DNA of 64,000 bases. Origin: Streptomyces sp. DH24. GTDB lineage: Bacteria; Actinomycetota; Actinomycetes; Streptomycetales; Streptomycetaceae. The notes below the pieces were generated by a model. It was not told the origin of the DNA, did not search any database, and was given only the letters and a program-made list of their open reading frames with translations. Location of the stretch: positions 1 to 64,000 of the forward strand of contig NZ_JARVKW010000009.1 in NCBI RefSeq assembly GCF_029813775.1, read 5' to 3'. Below, piece by piece: positions 50,885-61,341 of this stretch; position 1 is the first letter of the stretch; each line of letters starts with the position of its first letter. The translations under genes and the position numbers were made by a program.

Positions 50885-52591
50885 TCACAACGGCACGATG
50901 TCCGGCGCCCCCAGCCGTGCCGCGTCCGCCGTCAGGTCGTCCGGCTGGCGCTGGGACTCCCGCTCGGCCTCCACCCGCTTCTCGTAGTGCCGGACCTCGC
51001 GCTCGATCTGGTCCGTGTCCCAGCCCAGCACCGGCGCCATCAGCTCCGCGGCCTCGCGGGCGGTGCGGGTGCCCCGGTCGAAGGTCTCGATCGAGATCCG
51101 CGTGCGCCGGGTCAGCACGTCGTCCAGGTGCCGGGCGCCCTCGTGCGAGGCGGCGTAGACGATCTCGGCGCGCAGGTAGTCGTCGGCCGCCGGCAGCTGC
51201 TCGCCCAGGGAGGGGTCCTCGGCGATGAGGTCGAGCAGTTCCTCGGTGAGCGATCCGTACCGGTTCAGCAGGTGTTCCACGCGCACCACATGGAGTCCGG
51301 TGCGCGCCGCGATCCGCGCTCGCGCGTTCCACAGCGCCAGGTATCCCTCGGCGCCGAGCAGCGGGATGTCCTCGGTGACGCATTCGGCGACGCGCATGTC
51401 GAGCCCGTGCACGGCCTCGTCGACGGCGTCCTTGGCCATCACCCGGTACGTCGTGTACTTGCCGCCCGCGACGACGACCAGCCCCGGCGCGGGATGCGCC
51501 ACGGTGTGCTCGCGGGACAGCTTGCTGGTGGCGTCGGACTCACCGGCGAGCAGGGGCCGCAGGCCCGCGTACACGCCCTGGACGTCGTCCCGCGTGAGCG
51601 GCACCGCGAGGACCGAGTTCACGTGCTCCAGCAGGTAGTCGATGTCCGCGCTGGACGCGGCCGGGTGGGCCTTGTCGAGGTCCCAGTCGGTGTCGGTGGT
51701 GCCGATGATCCAGTGCCGGCCCCAGGGGATGACGAACAGGACGGACTTCTCGGTGCGCAGGATCAGCCCGGTGGAGGAGCTGATGCGGTCCCGGGGCACG
51801 ACCAGGTGGATGCCCTTGGAGGCGCGGACGTGGAACTGGCCGCGCTCCCCGACCATCGCCTGCGTGTCGTCGGTCCACACGCCCGTGGCGTTGACGATCT
51901 GCTTGGCGCGGATCTCGTACTCGCCGCCCGCCTCCACGTCCTGCACGCGCGCGCCGACGACCCGCCCGCCCTCGCGCAGGAACCCGGTCACGCGCGCGCG
52001 GTTGGCGGTCTTCGCGCCGTACGCCGCGGCCGTGCGCACCAGCGTCGTCACATAGCGGGCGTCGTCCATCTGGGCGTCGTAGTACTGCAGCGCGCCGACC
52101 AGCGAGTCCTTCTTCAAGCAGGGGGCGACGCGCAGGGCGTGACGGCGGCTCAGGTGCCGGTGCACGGGCAGGCCCCGCCCGTGTCCGCGGGCCATCGACA
52201 TGGCGTCGTAGAGCGCGACGCCCGACCCGGCGTACAGCCGCTCCCAGCCCCGGTGCTCCAGCGGGTAGAGGAACGGCACCGGTTTCACCAGGTGCGGGGC
52301 GAGCCGCTCCAGCAGCAGGCCGCGCTCCTTCAGCGCTTCCCGTACGAGCGCGAAGTCGAGCATCTCCAGATAGCGCAGGCCTCCGTGGATGAGCTTGCTG
52401 GACCGGCTGGAGGTGCCCGACGCCCAGTCGCGTGCCTCGACCAGTCCCGTGGACAGGCCGCGCGTCACGGCGTCGAGGGCGGTGCCCGCGCCCACCACAC
52501 CTGCGCCCACGACCAGCACGTCCAGCTCGCGCTCGGCCATGGCCGCGAGTGACTCGGCGCGCTGCGCCGGTCCCAGTGTCGCTGTCCTCAC
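50885..52591 (-). CDS. glpD: aerobic glycerol-3-phosphate dehydrogenase
   Basis: The protein has 568 residues; GTG 52591 lies just after GGGAGGCAGCG. The FAD-binding motif VLVVGAGVVGAGTALDAVTRG is followed by SSRSSKLIHGGLRYLE, WGRHWIIGTTDTDWD and VVAGGKYTTYRVMAKDAVDEA, the typical order of GlpD. The C-terminal helical cap (residues about 400–568) ends with VRHYEKRVEAERESQR. It oxidises sn-glycerol-3-phosphate to dihydroxyacetone phosphate, feeding electrons to the quinone pool. No glpK or glpF is present in this window, so it is expressed apart from glycerol uptake genes. It is convergent with the beta-lactamase-like gene and divergent from the nucleotide-sugar dehydrogenase. Confidence 0.95.
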   Translation of the reverse strand: MRTATLGPAQRAESLAAMAERELDVLVVGAGVVGAGTALDAVTRGLSTGLVEARDWASGTSSRSSKLIHGGLRYLEMLDFALVREALKERGLLLERLAPHLVKPVPFLYPLEHRGWERLYAGSGVALYDAMSMARGHGRGLPVHRHLSRRHALRVAPCLKKDSLVGALQYYDAQMDDARYVTTLVRTAAAYGAKTANRARVTGFLREGGRVVGARVQDVEAGGEYEIRAKQIVNATGVWTDDTQAMVGERGQFHVRASKGIHLVVPRDRISSSTGLILRTEKSVLFVIPWGRHWIIGTTDTDWDLDKAHPAASSADIDYLLEHVNSVLAVPLTRDDVQGVYAGLRPLLAGESDATSKLSREHTVAHPAPGLVVVAGGKYTTYRVMAKDAVDEAVHGLDMRVAECVTEDIPLLGAEGYLALWNARARIAARTGLHVVRVEHLLNRYGSLTEELLDLIAEDPSLGEQLPAADDYLRAEIVYAASHEGARHLDDVLTRRTRISIETFDRGTRTAREAAELMAPVLGWDTDQIEREVRHYEKRVEAERESQRQPDDLTADAARLGAPDIVPL

Positions 52592-52865
52592 CGCTGCCTC
52601 CCGCTCGTCAGTCGCGTAGGCCGCACCCGTCGGGCGAAGCCCGGTTCCTACCCCCCATGCCCAAATTCTGACCGGCTTGCCCAACTTCAGCCACCACTCA
52701 GCCCCGCCCTGTGGACAACGCTCACGGAAACATCCGGCGAGACTCGGCCGACCAATCCCGCATATCGGTCATATTTACTCCTAGTCTGACATTGCGCTCG
52801 CTCGTCCAGTCCACAGGGCTTGCGCACCTGTCCCGCTTCGGTTACTGGGAAGGACGGCCCACGCC

Positions 52866-54074
52866 ATGCCCGCAGATCTCGCCGTCATCGGACTCGGCCC
52901 GTACGGCCTGCCCCTGGCCCAGGCCGCCGTCGCCGCCGGCATCCCCACCCTCGGCTACCGGACCGGTCCCGAGTCCGGCTCGCTCAGCCCCGCCGAGCTG
53001 CGCAGGATGCTCGCGGGCGGCTTCCGCACCGCCGCCGGCCCCGCCGAGCTGGGCCGGGTCCGCACCGCCGTCATCTGCGCGCCCACGCCGCGCGGCCCGG
53101 ACGGCGGGCTCGACCTCGGCCAGGTGGAGGCCGCCGCCCGCACCCTCGCCGGCCGCATGCGCCCGCACACCACGGTGATCCTGGAGTCCCCGGTGCCGCC
53201 CGGCACCACCGAGGACTTCCTGCGCAGGCTCCTCGAAGAGGGCTCCGGGCTGCGGGCCGGGCGCGACTTCCACCTCGCCTACTCCCCCAGCCGGGTCGAC
53301 CCCGGCAACCGCGACTTCACCCCCGGCAACACACCCAAGGTCATCGGCGGCCTCACGCCCGCGTGCACCGAGTCGGCCGCCGCCTTCTACGGCCGCCTCA
53401 CCGACAAGGTGGTACGCGCGCGTGGCCCCCGCGAGGCCGAGACGGTCCAGCTCCTGGAAACCAACTTCCGCCACGTCAACATCGCCCTGGTCAACGAGAT
53501 GGCCGTGCTCTGCCACGACCTCGGCGTCGACCTGTGGGACGTCATCCGCTGCGCCGAGACCAAGCCCTTCGGCTTCCAGGCGTTCCGCCCCGGTCCCGGC
53601 GTCGGCGGCCACGCGGTGCCCCAGGACCTCGCCGGACACGCCGTACGCACCCTGCGCATGGTGGAACTGGCCCAGCAGGTCAACAACCAGATGCCCCGCT
53701 ACGTCGTGCAGCGCGCCGCCGCCCTCCTCAACGAGCACGGCAAGTCGGCCCGCGGCGCGCGCGTGCTGCTCCTCGGCGTCACCTACAAGGCCGACCTCGC
53801 CGACCAGCAGGCCACCCCGGCCCAGGAGATCGCGATCCGCCTGATGGAACTGGGCGCGCAGGTCAGCTACCACGACCCGCACGTCCCGTCCTGGCAGGTC
53901 CTGGACCGCCCGGTCCCGCGCGCGGACTCCCTCTACGAGGCGGCGGCCGACGCCGACCTCACGATCCTGCTCCAGCAGCACCGCACGTACGACCTCCAGG
54001 GCCTGTCGGTGAAGGCCCAGCTCCTGCTGGACACGCGGGGGGCAACACCCACAGGGGTGGCGTACAGGCTGTAA
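52866..54074 (+). CDS. UDP-sugar dehydrogenase-like protein lacking the catalytic Cys
   Basis: The protein has 402 residues. The Rossmann motif VIGLGPYGLPLA opens an NAD domain; PVPPGTTEDFLRRLL, ETNFRHVNIALVNEMAVLCHDLG and LGVTYKADLADQQATPAQEIAIRL are UDP-ManNAc/UDP-glucose dehydrogenase family motifs. In the active-site loop the usual GGHCxPxD reads GGHAVPQD: Ala250 replaces the nucleophilic Cys. The loop and the remaining residues are otherwise preserved, so the gene looks functional but should not carry out the normal two-step oxidation to an acid; it might stop at the aldehyde or serve a different reaction. No glycosyltransferase genes are adjacent. Start at ATG 52866. Confidence 0.88.
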   Translation: MPADLAVIGLGPYGLPLAQAAVAAGIPTLGYRTGPESGSLSPAELRRMLAGGFRTAAGPAELGRVRTAVICAPTPRGPDGGLDLGQVEAAARTLAGRMRPHTTVILESPVPPGTTEDFLRRLLEEGSGLRAGRDFHLAYSPSRVDPGNRDFTPGNTPKVIGGLTPACTESAAAFYGRLTDKVVRARGPREAETVQLLETNFRHVNIALVNEMAVLCHDLGVDLWDVIRCAETKPFGFQAFRPGPGVGGHAVPQDLAGHAVRTLRMVELAQQVNNQMPRYVVQRAAALLNEHGKSARGARVLLLGVTYKADLADQQATPAQEIAIRLMELGAQVSYHDPHVPSWQVLDRPVPRADSLYEAAADADLTILLQQHRTYDLQGLSVKAQLLLDTRGATPTGVAYRL

Positions 54075-54379
54075 CGGGGGCGCCCGCCGCGCGGCGCGCT
54101 CCGGCCGTCAGTCGGTCCGTCGGAATCGGGCCGGGCCCCGAGGGCCGGGGTCCGGAGCCGTGTCCTCGGAAGGGGGCGCCCCAGAGACCGGGGCGCCGGA
54201 CACGGACGCTATCGCCTCGTTGCTGTCATTCCGCCCGCATTCATTCCGAACGCAACCGCGCGCCCCCACCCCCTCAACTCACGCCCTCACCAGGCCACTT
54301 GGCCCCCTGGGCCACGCAAAAGGGCCCGGACCACCCTCGTGGTCCAGGCCCTCCCGCTCAAGCCGGGCGCAGCGTCACG
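54075..54379. other. 305-bp gap with terminator of guaB3
   Basis: This non-coding region between two convergent genes includes the hairpin at 54318–54351, which carries a T-run on the minus strand. Nothing else is supported. Confidence 0.6.
54318..54351 (-). terminator. intrinsic terminator of guaB3
   Basis: On the minus strand a 13-bp stem (GGGCCTGGACCAC with GTGGTCCGGGCCC, one mismatch) with a short loop is followed by TTTT (54321–54318). It lies 28 bp after the guaB3 stop. Confidence 0.8.
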
Positions 54380-55504
54380 TCACCGCTTGTGCTGCGCGTC
54401 CGCCACCGTCACCTCGACGCGCTGGAACTCCTTCAGCTCGCTGTAGCCGGTCGTGGCCATGGCGCGGCGCAGGGCGCCGAAGAGGTTCATGGAGCCGTCC
54501 GGGGTGTGGGAGGGGCCGGTGAGGATCTCCTCCAGCGTGCCGACCGTGCCCAGGTCGACCTTCTTGCCGCGCGGCAGCTCCTCGTTGACCGCCTCCATGC
54601 CCCAGTGGTTGCCCTTGCCCGGACCATCCGTCGCGCGCGCGAGCGGGGAGCCCATCATCACCGCGTCGGCGCCGCAGGCGATCGCCTTGGGCAGGTCGCC
54701 GGACCAGCCGACACCGCCGTCCGCGATCACGTGCACGTACCGGCCGCCGGACTCGTCCATGTAGTCCCGCCGGGCGGCGGCCACGTCCGCGACGGCCGTG
54801 GCCATCGGGACCTGGATGCCCAGCACGTTGCGCGTGGTGTGCGCGGCGCCGCCGCCGAAGCCGACCAGGACGCCCGCCGCGCCGGTGCGCATCAGGTGCA
54901 GGGCGGCCGTGTAGGTGGCGCAGCCGCCGACGATCACCGGGACGTCGAGCTCGTAGATGAACTGCTTCAGGTTCAGCGGCTCGTGCGAGGAGGAGACGTG
55001 CTCCGCCGACACCGTGGTGCCGCGGATGACGAAGATGTCCACGCCCGCGTCCACCACGGCCTTGGAGAACTGCGCCGTGCGCTGCGGGGAGAGCGCGGCG
55101 GCGGTGACCACGCCCGAGTCGCGCACCTCCTTGATGCGCTGCCCGATCAGCTCCTCCTTGATCGGAGCGGCGTAGATCTCCTGGAGGCGGCGGGTGGCGG
55201 CCTCGACGGGCAGCTCGGCGATCTCGTCCAGCAGCGGCTGCGGGTCCTCGTACCGCGTCCACAGGCCTTCGAGGTTCAGCACGCCGAGGCCGCCGAGCTC
55301 GCCGATGCGGATCGCGGTGGCCGGGGAGACGACCGAGTCCATGGGGGCGGCCAGGAACGGCAGCTCGAAGCGGTAGGCGTCGATCTGCCAGGCGATCGAG
55401 ACCTCCTTCGGGTCCCGCGTACGGCGGCTGGGGACGACGGCGATGTCGTCGAAGGCGTACGCCCGGCGGCCGCGCTTGCCGCGCCCGATCTCGATCTCAG
55501 TCAC
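54380..55504 (-). CDS. guaB3: GuaB3 family IMP dehydrogenase-related protein
   Basis: The protein has 374 residues. The IMPDH-type TIM barrel is seen in FDDIAVVPSRRTRDPKEVSIAWQIDAYRFELPFLAAPMDSVVSP and later YVHVIADGGVGWSGDLPKAIACGADAVMMGSPLA. CBS domains are absent, and the catalytic loop, GSICTT in GuaB, reads GAAHTT, so the catalytic Cys is missing. This is the GuaB3 class, for which GMP reductase-type activity has been described in some bacteria, so a reverse or interconversion role is likelier than IMP oxidation. It is downstream of guaB (124-bp gap) on the same strand. The product may balance guanylate and adenylate pools. Confidence 0.9.
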   Translation of the reverse strand: MTEIEIGRGKRGRRAYAFDDIAVVPSRRTRDPKEVSIAWQIDAYRFELPFLAAPMDSVVSPATAIRIGELGGLGVLNLEGLWTRYEDPQPLLDEIAELPVEAATRRLQEIYAAPIKEELIGQRIKEVRDSGVVTAAALSPQRTAQFSKAVVDAGVDIFVIRGTTVSAEHVSSSHEPLNLKQFIYELDVPVIVGGCATYTAALHLMRTGAAGVLVGFGGGAAHTTRNVLGIQVPMATAVADVAAARRDYMDESGGRYVHVIADGGVGWSGDLPKAIACGADAVMMGSPLARATDGPGKGNHWGMEAVNEELPRGKKVDLGTVGTLEEILTGPSHTPDGSMNLFGALRRAMATTGYSELKEFQRVEVTVADAQHKR

Positions 55505-55628
55505 GTCTGTGGCCTTTCCCTGTTGCGTTCAGCGCCTTCCAGTATCCCTGACGGGTCCGCCGGCGCCGCCCCGACGTACGAGGAGGGCGGCCCGGGACAC
55601 CCCGGCCGCCCTCCCGTGGAATCCCGTG

Positions 55629-57176
<1,548 letters not shown>

Positions 57177-57305
57177 CTAACGGGAAGCGGACGTGTCTCA
57201 TTCCACGATCACGAGGGCATGGGGGCTTCGTATCTTCGTACGGGTCCGGCGCCCCTCCGGTTCACGGGAGCCGCGACGCCCGGTCACCCGGCCACTCGGG
57301 GGGGA

Positions 57306-57983
57306 TTACTGCTCGGCCAGTGCCCGCAGCCGGCTCAGGGCCCGGTGCTGTGCGACGCGCACGGCGCCGGGTGACATTCCCAACATCTGGCCGGTCTCCT
57401 CGGCGGTGAGCCCCACCGCGATCCGCAGCAGCAGCAGTTCGCGCTGGTTCTCGGGGAGGTTGGCCAGGAGTTTCTTGGCCCATTCGGCGTCGCTGCTGAG
57501 CAGGGCGCGCTCCTCGGGGCCGAGCGAGTCGTCGGGCCGCTCGGGCATCTCGTCGGAGGGCACGGCCGTGGAGCCGGGGTGGCGCATCGCGGCGCGCTGC
57601 AGGTCGGCGACCTTGTGGGCGGCGATGGCGAAGACGAACGCCTCGAAGGGGCGCCCGGTGTCCTTGTAGCGCGGCAGGGCCAGCAGGACCGCCACGCAGA
57701 CCTCCTGCGCGAGGTCCTCGACGAAGTGCCGGGCATCACCCGGAAGCCGCGACAGCCGCGTACGGCAGTAGCGCAGGGCCAGGGGGTGGACATGGGCGAG
57801 CAGATCGTGCGTGGCCTGCTCGTCCCCATCGACGGCACGATGAACGAGCGCACCGATCGCCCCTTGGGCAGTGGCCGCATCGTCCTCACGCATCGGTCCA
57901 TGGTGCCCTGCGCTCGTCCGATCCGTGGCACCGCGCCCGTTGTTGTGCACCGAAGCGTTATGAGCAGGTGCGCCGGAACTCAT
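57306..57983 (-). CDS. sigD: sigma factor SigD, sigma-70 family
   Basis: The protein has 225 residues; I chose ATG 57983 (AGGGG next to it), with ATG 57893 as a possible shorter start. Regions 2 and 4 are present: region 2 in [32 protein letters not shown]… [41 protein letters not shown], region 4 in [48 protein letters not shown]. Together with location between guaB and bldM this identifies SigD. Reported in mycobacteria as a stress or stationary-phase sigma factor. No anti-sigma gene is adjacent; N-terminal ~30 residues are polar and disordered. Confidence 0.9.
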   Translation of the reverse strand: MSSGAPAHNASVHNNGRGATDRTSAGHHGPMREDDAATAQGAIGALVHRAVDGDEQATHDLLAHVHPLALRYCRTRLSRLPGDARHFVEDLAQEVCVAVLLALPRYKDTGRPFEAFVFAIAAHKVADLQRAAMRHPGSTAVPSDEMPERPDDSLGPEERALLSSDAEWAKKLLANLPENQRELLLLRIAVGLTAEETGQMLGMSPGAVRVAQHRALSRLRALAEQ

Positions 57984-58097
57984 CCCCTGCGCCCTCCCCT
58001 TCCGCTCGACCGACTCGTCCCCGAGAGACTCCACACCTCAAGGATGCGGCATCCGCGGCGAAACGAGCAGCGGGCACCCGGCGGGCCGCCCGGCCGG

Positions 58098-58123
58098 CCC
58101 CGCCCACCCGGCGGTGGGCGGGG
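58098..58123 (-). terminator. hairpin downstream of bldM
   Basis: CCCCGCCCACC (58098–58108) and GGTGGGCGGGG (58113–58123) form an 11-bp stem with a 4-nt loop, 84 bp after the bldM stop and 115 bp before the sigD start. No T-run is present. Confidence 0.55.
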
Positions 58124-58206
58124 GTTTCGCCGCCCTCGCCGGGCGTGCGGGACGGAGCGGGGCGGGCGGGGTTCCGGCGACGCGGCCTGGGGCGCACAGG
58201 GGTGGC

Positions 58207-58818
58207 CTAGCGGACCAGGCCCCACCGGAAGCCGAGCGCCACGGCGTGTGCCCGGTCCGAGGCGCCGAGCTTCTTGAACAGCCGTCGGGCGTGCGTCTTG
58301 ACGGTGTCCTCGGAGAGGAACAGCTCGCGGCCGATCTCGGCGTTGGAGCGACCGTGACTCATGCCTTCGAGCACCTGGATCTCACGCGCGGTGAGCGTGG
58401 GCGCGGCGCCCATCTCGGCCGACCGCAGCCGGCGCGGCGCGAGCCGCCAGGTCGGGTCGGCGAGGGCCTGCGTCACCGTGGCCCGCAGCTCCGCACGCGA
58501 GGCGTCCTTGTGCAGGTAGCCCCGGGCGCCGGCGGCGACGGCCAGGGCCACGCCGTCCAGGTCCTCGGCGACCGTCAGCATGATGATGCGCGCGCCGGGG
58601 TCGGCGGACAGCAGCCGCCGGACGGTCTCGACGCCGCCCAGTCCGGGCATGCGTACGTCCATCAGAATGAGGTCCGAGCGGTCGGCGCCCCAGCGGCGGA
58701 GGACTTCCTCGCCGTTGGCCGCAGTCGTCACCCGCTCGACGCCGGGCACGGTCGCGACCGCGCGGCGGAGCGCCTCTCGGGCAAGCGGGGAGTCGTCGCA
58801 GACGAGGACGGAAGTCAT
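58207..58818 (-). CDS. bldM: developmental response regulator BldM
   Basis: The protein has 203 residues; ATG 58818 fits BldM length, and 20 codons upstream in frame are not needed. The receiver domain has CDDS (7–10), Asp54 in ILMDVRMP and a Lys in YLHKDASRAE. The HTH (about 140–200; LTAREIQVLEGMSHGRSNAEIGREL) is of LuxR type. BldM is needed for aerial mycelium and sporulation; in S. coelicolor it works as an atypical regulator, as Asp54 substitutions do not block development. Expression here is expected from a BldN-type promoter at 58942–58969. No partner kinase is adjacent. Confidence 0.96.
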   Translation of the reverse strand: MTSVLVCDDSPLAREALRRAVATVPGVERVTTAANGEEVLRRWGADRSDLILMDVRMPGLGGVETVRRLLSADPGARIIMLTVAEDLDGVALAVAAGARGYLHKDASRAELRATVTQALADPTWRLAPRRLRSAEMGAAPTLTAREIQVLEGMSHGRSNAEIGRELFLSEDTVKTHARRLFKKLGASDRAHAVALGFRWGLVR

Positions 58819-59198
58819 GGCCGTCCTCCGCAGCTGATGCACGTCACCTTGAGCCTCCAGGCTGGTACGAATCGTCACCTGTGCGGTCGACCGCCTCGGA
58901 CGTCCGTCCGAGCGCTTGTTGCTTCAACCGCCTCCGCACTCTCAACGACGGTCACTCGAAAGAGTTACGGGGCCGTGTGCCCTCTTCGGCACTCTACGTG
59001 AGGGGACGGACACGGTGCAGACATGCACAGCGGACCCTCAATTTTTCATCACAACCTATGCCCCATTCAGACCCTTTTCTTCCCACTTGCTGGTGTCTGC
59101 GGCTAGATTCGCAATGAGTCATATTTTCATCTTCTTAGATCGTAGTTGTACGGTCGTGGACACCGGATCCGCCCATAACGGCTACAAGGGGTCACGCA
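58819..59198. other. 380-bp divergent region bldM / whiD
   Basis: The region contains the BldN promoter on the left and an AT-rich segment (about 59038–59160) on the right, which includes the probable whiD promoter. No gene is present. Possible whiD signals are TTCCCA and TAGATT (18 bp apart) near 59083–59112, but this is not strong. Confidence 0.5.
58942..58969 (-). promoter_or_regulatory. BldN-dependent promoter of bldM
   Basis: On the minus strand CGTAAC (complement of 58964–58969) and CGTTGA (58942–58947) are separated by exactly 16 bp, the published consensus for the ECF sigma factor BldN at bldMp1. Start of transcription is expected near 58935, about 115 nt upstream of ATG 58818. Confidence 0.85.
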
Positions 59199-59528
59199 AT
59201 GGCAGATTTCTCCCGCCTTCCCGGACCGAACGCGGACCTGTGGGACTGGCAGCTCCTGGCTGCCTGCCGCGGGGTGGACAGCTCCCTCTTCTTCCATCCC
59301 GAGGGTGAGCGCGGTGCGGCGCGAAGTGCTCGCGAGAACTCCGCCAAAGAGGTCTGCATGAGGTGCCCGGTTCGCGCACAGTGCGCGGCGCACGCGCTGG
59401 CGGTACGCGAGCCGTACGGGGTCTGGGGCGGACTGACGGAGGACGAGCGCGAGGAACTCATGGGACGGGCGCGCCACCGTCTGGTGTCGGCGTCGACACC
59501 GGGCGCGGGCCAAGCCTCGAACCACTGA
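59199..59528 (+). CDS. whiD: WhiD, Wbl-family iron-sulfur sporulation regulator
   Basis: The protein has 109 residues. Four Cys (23, 53, 56, 62) in AACRGVDSS and CMRCPVRAQC ligate a [4Fe-4S] cluster; the GVWGG turn (75–79) and the following charged tail mediate sigma factor contact and DNA binding. All motifs are as in S. coelicolor WhiD, required late in sporulation. The N-terminus MADFSRLPGPNADLWDWQLLA also matches. The gene is divergent from bldM and followed by a terminator. It presumably acts with HrdB-type holoenzyme; regulated genes are elsewhere. Confidence 0.98.
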   Translation: MADFSRLPGPNADLWDWQLLAACRGVDSSLFFHPEGERGAARSARENSAKEVCMRCPVRAQCAAHALAVREPYGVWGGLTEDEREELMGRARHRLVSASTPGAGQASNH

Positions 59529-59560
59529 AGGGCAGCCTGAAGGAACGTTTCTGCAAGGAC

Positions 59561-59587
59561 GGGCACGCTAGGCGTGCCCCTTAGTTT
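59561..59587 (+). terminator. intrinsic terminator of whiD
   Basis: GGGCACGC (59561–59568) and GCGTGCCC (59572–59579) form a perfect 8-bp stem with loop TAG, followed by CTTAGTTTTC. It sits 32 bp after the whiD stop, with the convergent LysR gene beyond. Confidence 0.85.
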
Positions 59588-59598
59588 TCTTCGGCCCC

Positions 59599-60495
59599 CT
59601 ACCGGGCGGCGGCCCGCGCCAGTTCGTCCAGCGTCGCCGCCACGGCCGGCACGTGCGCCAGGTCGGGCAGCGTGAGCGCGACGATCTCGCGGCGCACCGC
59701 CGGTTCCAGCGTCACCGTCCGCGCGCCCCGGGGCCGGACGGACTCGACGGCGAGCTGGGGCAGGACGGCCACGCCCAGGCCGGCGCCCACCAGGCCGACC
59801 ACGGCCGGGTAGTCGTCGGTCGCGAAGTCGATGCGGGGCGTGAAACCGGCGCCCTCGCACACCTCGACCAGCTGGCCGCGGCAGCGCGGGCAGCCCGCGA
59901 TCCACGGTTCCCCGGCGAGTTCCCCGATGGCGACGGTCTCCGCGCGGGCGAGGCGGTGCCGTTCGGGCACGAGCGCGACGAGCCGGTCGGTCAGCAGCGG
60001 CCGTACGACGAGGTCGTCCCACTCCTCGGCGCCCGCCGCGCCCTCGTAGCGGAAGGCGAGCGCGATGTCGCAGTCGCCCTCGCGGAGCAGTTCGACGGAC
60101 CTCGGCGGCTCGGCCTCCTCCAGGGAGACCCGGGTGCCGGGGTGGGCGGCGCGCAGGGCGGCGAGGGCGGTGGGGACGAGAGTGGAACTGCCGCTGGGGA
60201 AGGACACGAGGCGGACCCGGCCGGCGCGCAGTCCGGCGATCGCGGCGACCTCCTCCTCGGCGGCGGTGAGCCCGGCGAGGATGCCGGCGGCGTGCCGCAC
60301 GAGGGCCTCGCCGGCCTGGGTCAGCCGCATGGCGCGTCCGCTGCGGATCAGCAGGGGTGTGCCGACGGAGGTCTCCAGGGCCTTGATCTGCTGGCTGACG
60401 GCGGGCTGGGTGCAGCCCAGTTCGCGTCCCGCCGCCGAGAAGGAACCGGTGGTGGCCACGGCGCGCAGGACGCGGAGATGACGGGCTTCGATCAC
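59599..60495 (-). CDS. LysR-family transcriptional regulator
   Basis: The protein has 298 residues, starting at GTG 60495. The winged HTH (about 1–60: HLRVLRAVATTGSFSAAGRELGCTQPAVSQQIKALETSVGTPLLIR) is followed by an effector-binding domain (about 90–290) with AGCPRCRGQ (two Cys) and a C-terminal periplasmic-type fold. Two Cys near the ligand site could act in redox sensing, but this is inference. Divergent from the MOSC gene at 60576, with an 80-bp gap, the usual layout in which LysR proteins control the divergent neighbour and themselves. Confidence 0.93.
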   Translation of the reverse strand: MIEARHLRVLRAVATTGSFSAAGRELGCTQPAVSQQIKALETSVGTPLLIRSGRAMRLTQAGEALVRHAAGILAGLTAAEEEVAAIAGLRAGRVRLVSFPSGSSTLVPTALAALRAAHPGTRVSLEEAEPPRSVELLREGDCDIALAFRYEGAAGAEEWDDLVVRPLLTDRLVALVPERHRLARAETVAIGELAGEPWIAGCPRCRGQLVEVCEGAGFTPRIDFATDDYPAVVGLVGAGLGVAVLPQLAVESVRPRGARTVTLEPAVRREIVALTLPDLAHVPAVAATLDELARAAAR

Positions 60496-60575
60496 CCTTC
60501 GAGGATAAGTGAGCCTTTGACCCGACGCCGGATAATGCGTCGACGCTTTGGCCGCGGCTCGCCTACCGTGCCGCC

Positions 60576-61244
60576 ATGAAGCTTCTGTCTGTGAATCTGG
60601 GCCGCGCGCGGGCCGTGCCCTACACGGATCAGCCGGACGGGCTGACCGGCATCGACAAGCGGCCGGCCGACGGGCCGGTGCGGGTGGCGGCACCCGGGCC
60701 GAAGGGGACCGGCGCGAGCGGTCTGGCCGGGGACGCGGTGTGCGACACCCGCCATCACGGCGGCGACCACCAGGCGGTGTACGCGGTGGCGCGCGAGGAC
60801 CTCGACGACTGGGAGCGCGAGCTGGGACGCACGCTGGTGAACGGCTCGTTCGGCGAGAACCTCACCACCGAGGGCCTGGACGTGTCGGGGGCGCTGATAG
60901 GCGAGCGGTGGCGTGTCGGGCCGGAGGTCGTGCTGGAGGTGACCAGCGGGCGGATTCCCTGTCGGACCTTCCAGGGCCATCTGGGTGAGCAGCGCTGGGT
61001 GCGGCGGTTCACGGAGAGGGGCGCGCCGGGGGCGTATCTGCGGGTGGTCGAGCCCGGGGAGATCCGCGCGGGCGATCCCGTGGAGGTGGTGCACCGCCCG
61101 GACCACGACGTGACGGTTGCCGTTCAGTTCCGGGCGGTGACCACGGAACGGGCGCTGCTGCCGCGTCTGCTGGCGGCGGGCCCGGCGCTGCACCCGGAGT
61201 CGCTGGCGGCGGCGCGCAAGTACGTGGCGCGGCAGGGCGGCTGA
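60576..61244 (+). CDS. MOSC domain protein (YiiM-like)
   Basis: The protein has 222 residues. The MOSC fold has GDAVCDTRHHGGDHQAVYAVAREDLDDWE, SFGENLTTEGLD and the conserved Cys in TSGRIPCRTFQGHLG. The Cys would bind molybdenum cofactor or sulfur. The sequence is YiiM-like; YiiM acts in detoxification of N-hydroxylated compounds. It lies divergent from the LysR regulator, which may control it. No other molybdenum cofactor genes are in this window. Start at ATG 60576; no strong ribosome-binding site, so leaderless translation is possible. Confidence 0.9.
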   Translation: MKLLSVNLGRARAVPYTDQPDGLTGIDKRPADGPVRVAAPGPKGTGASGLAGDAVCDTRHHGGDHQAVYAVAREDLDDWERELGRTLVNGSFGENLTTEGLDVSGALIGERWRVGPEVVLEVTSGRIPCRTFQGHLGEQRWVRRFTERGAPGAYLRVVEPGEIRAGDPVEVVHRPDHDVTVAVQFRAVTTERALLPRLLAAGPALHPESLAAARKYVARQGG

Positions 61245-61341
61245 CGCCGGTCCGTCCAGGCGCTGTTGGCCCGGGCTTCACCGATCCGGAGGAAGCGTGC
61301 AGAAAACGGATCTGTGGGGTCCGGGTCACTAATCTTGCGCC

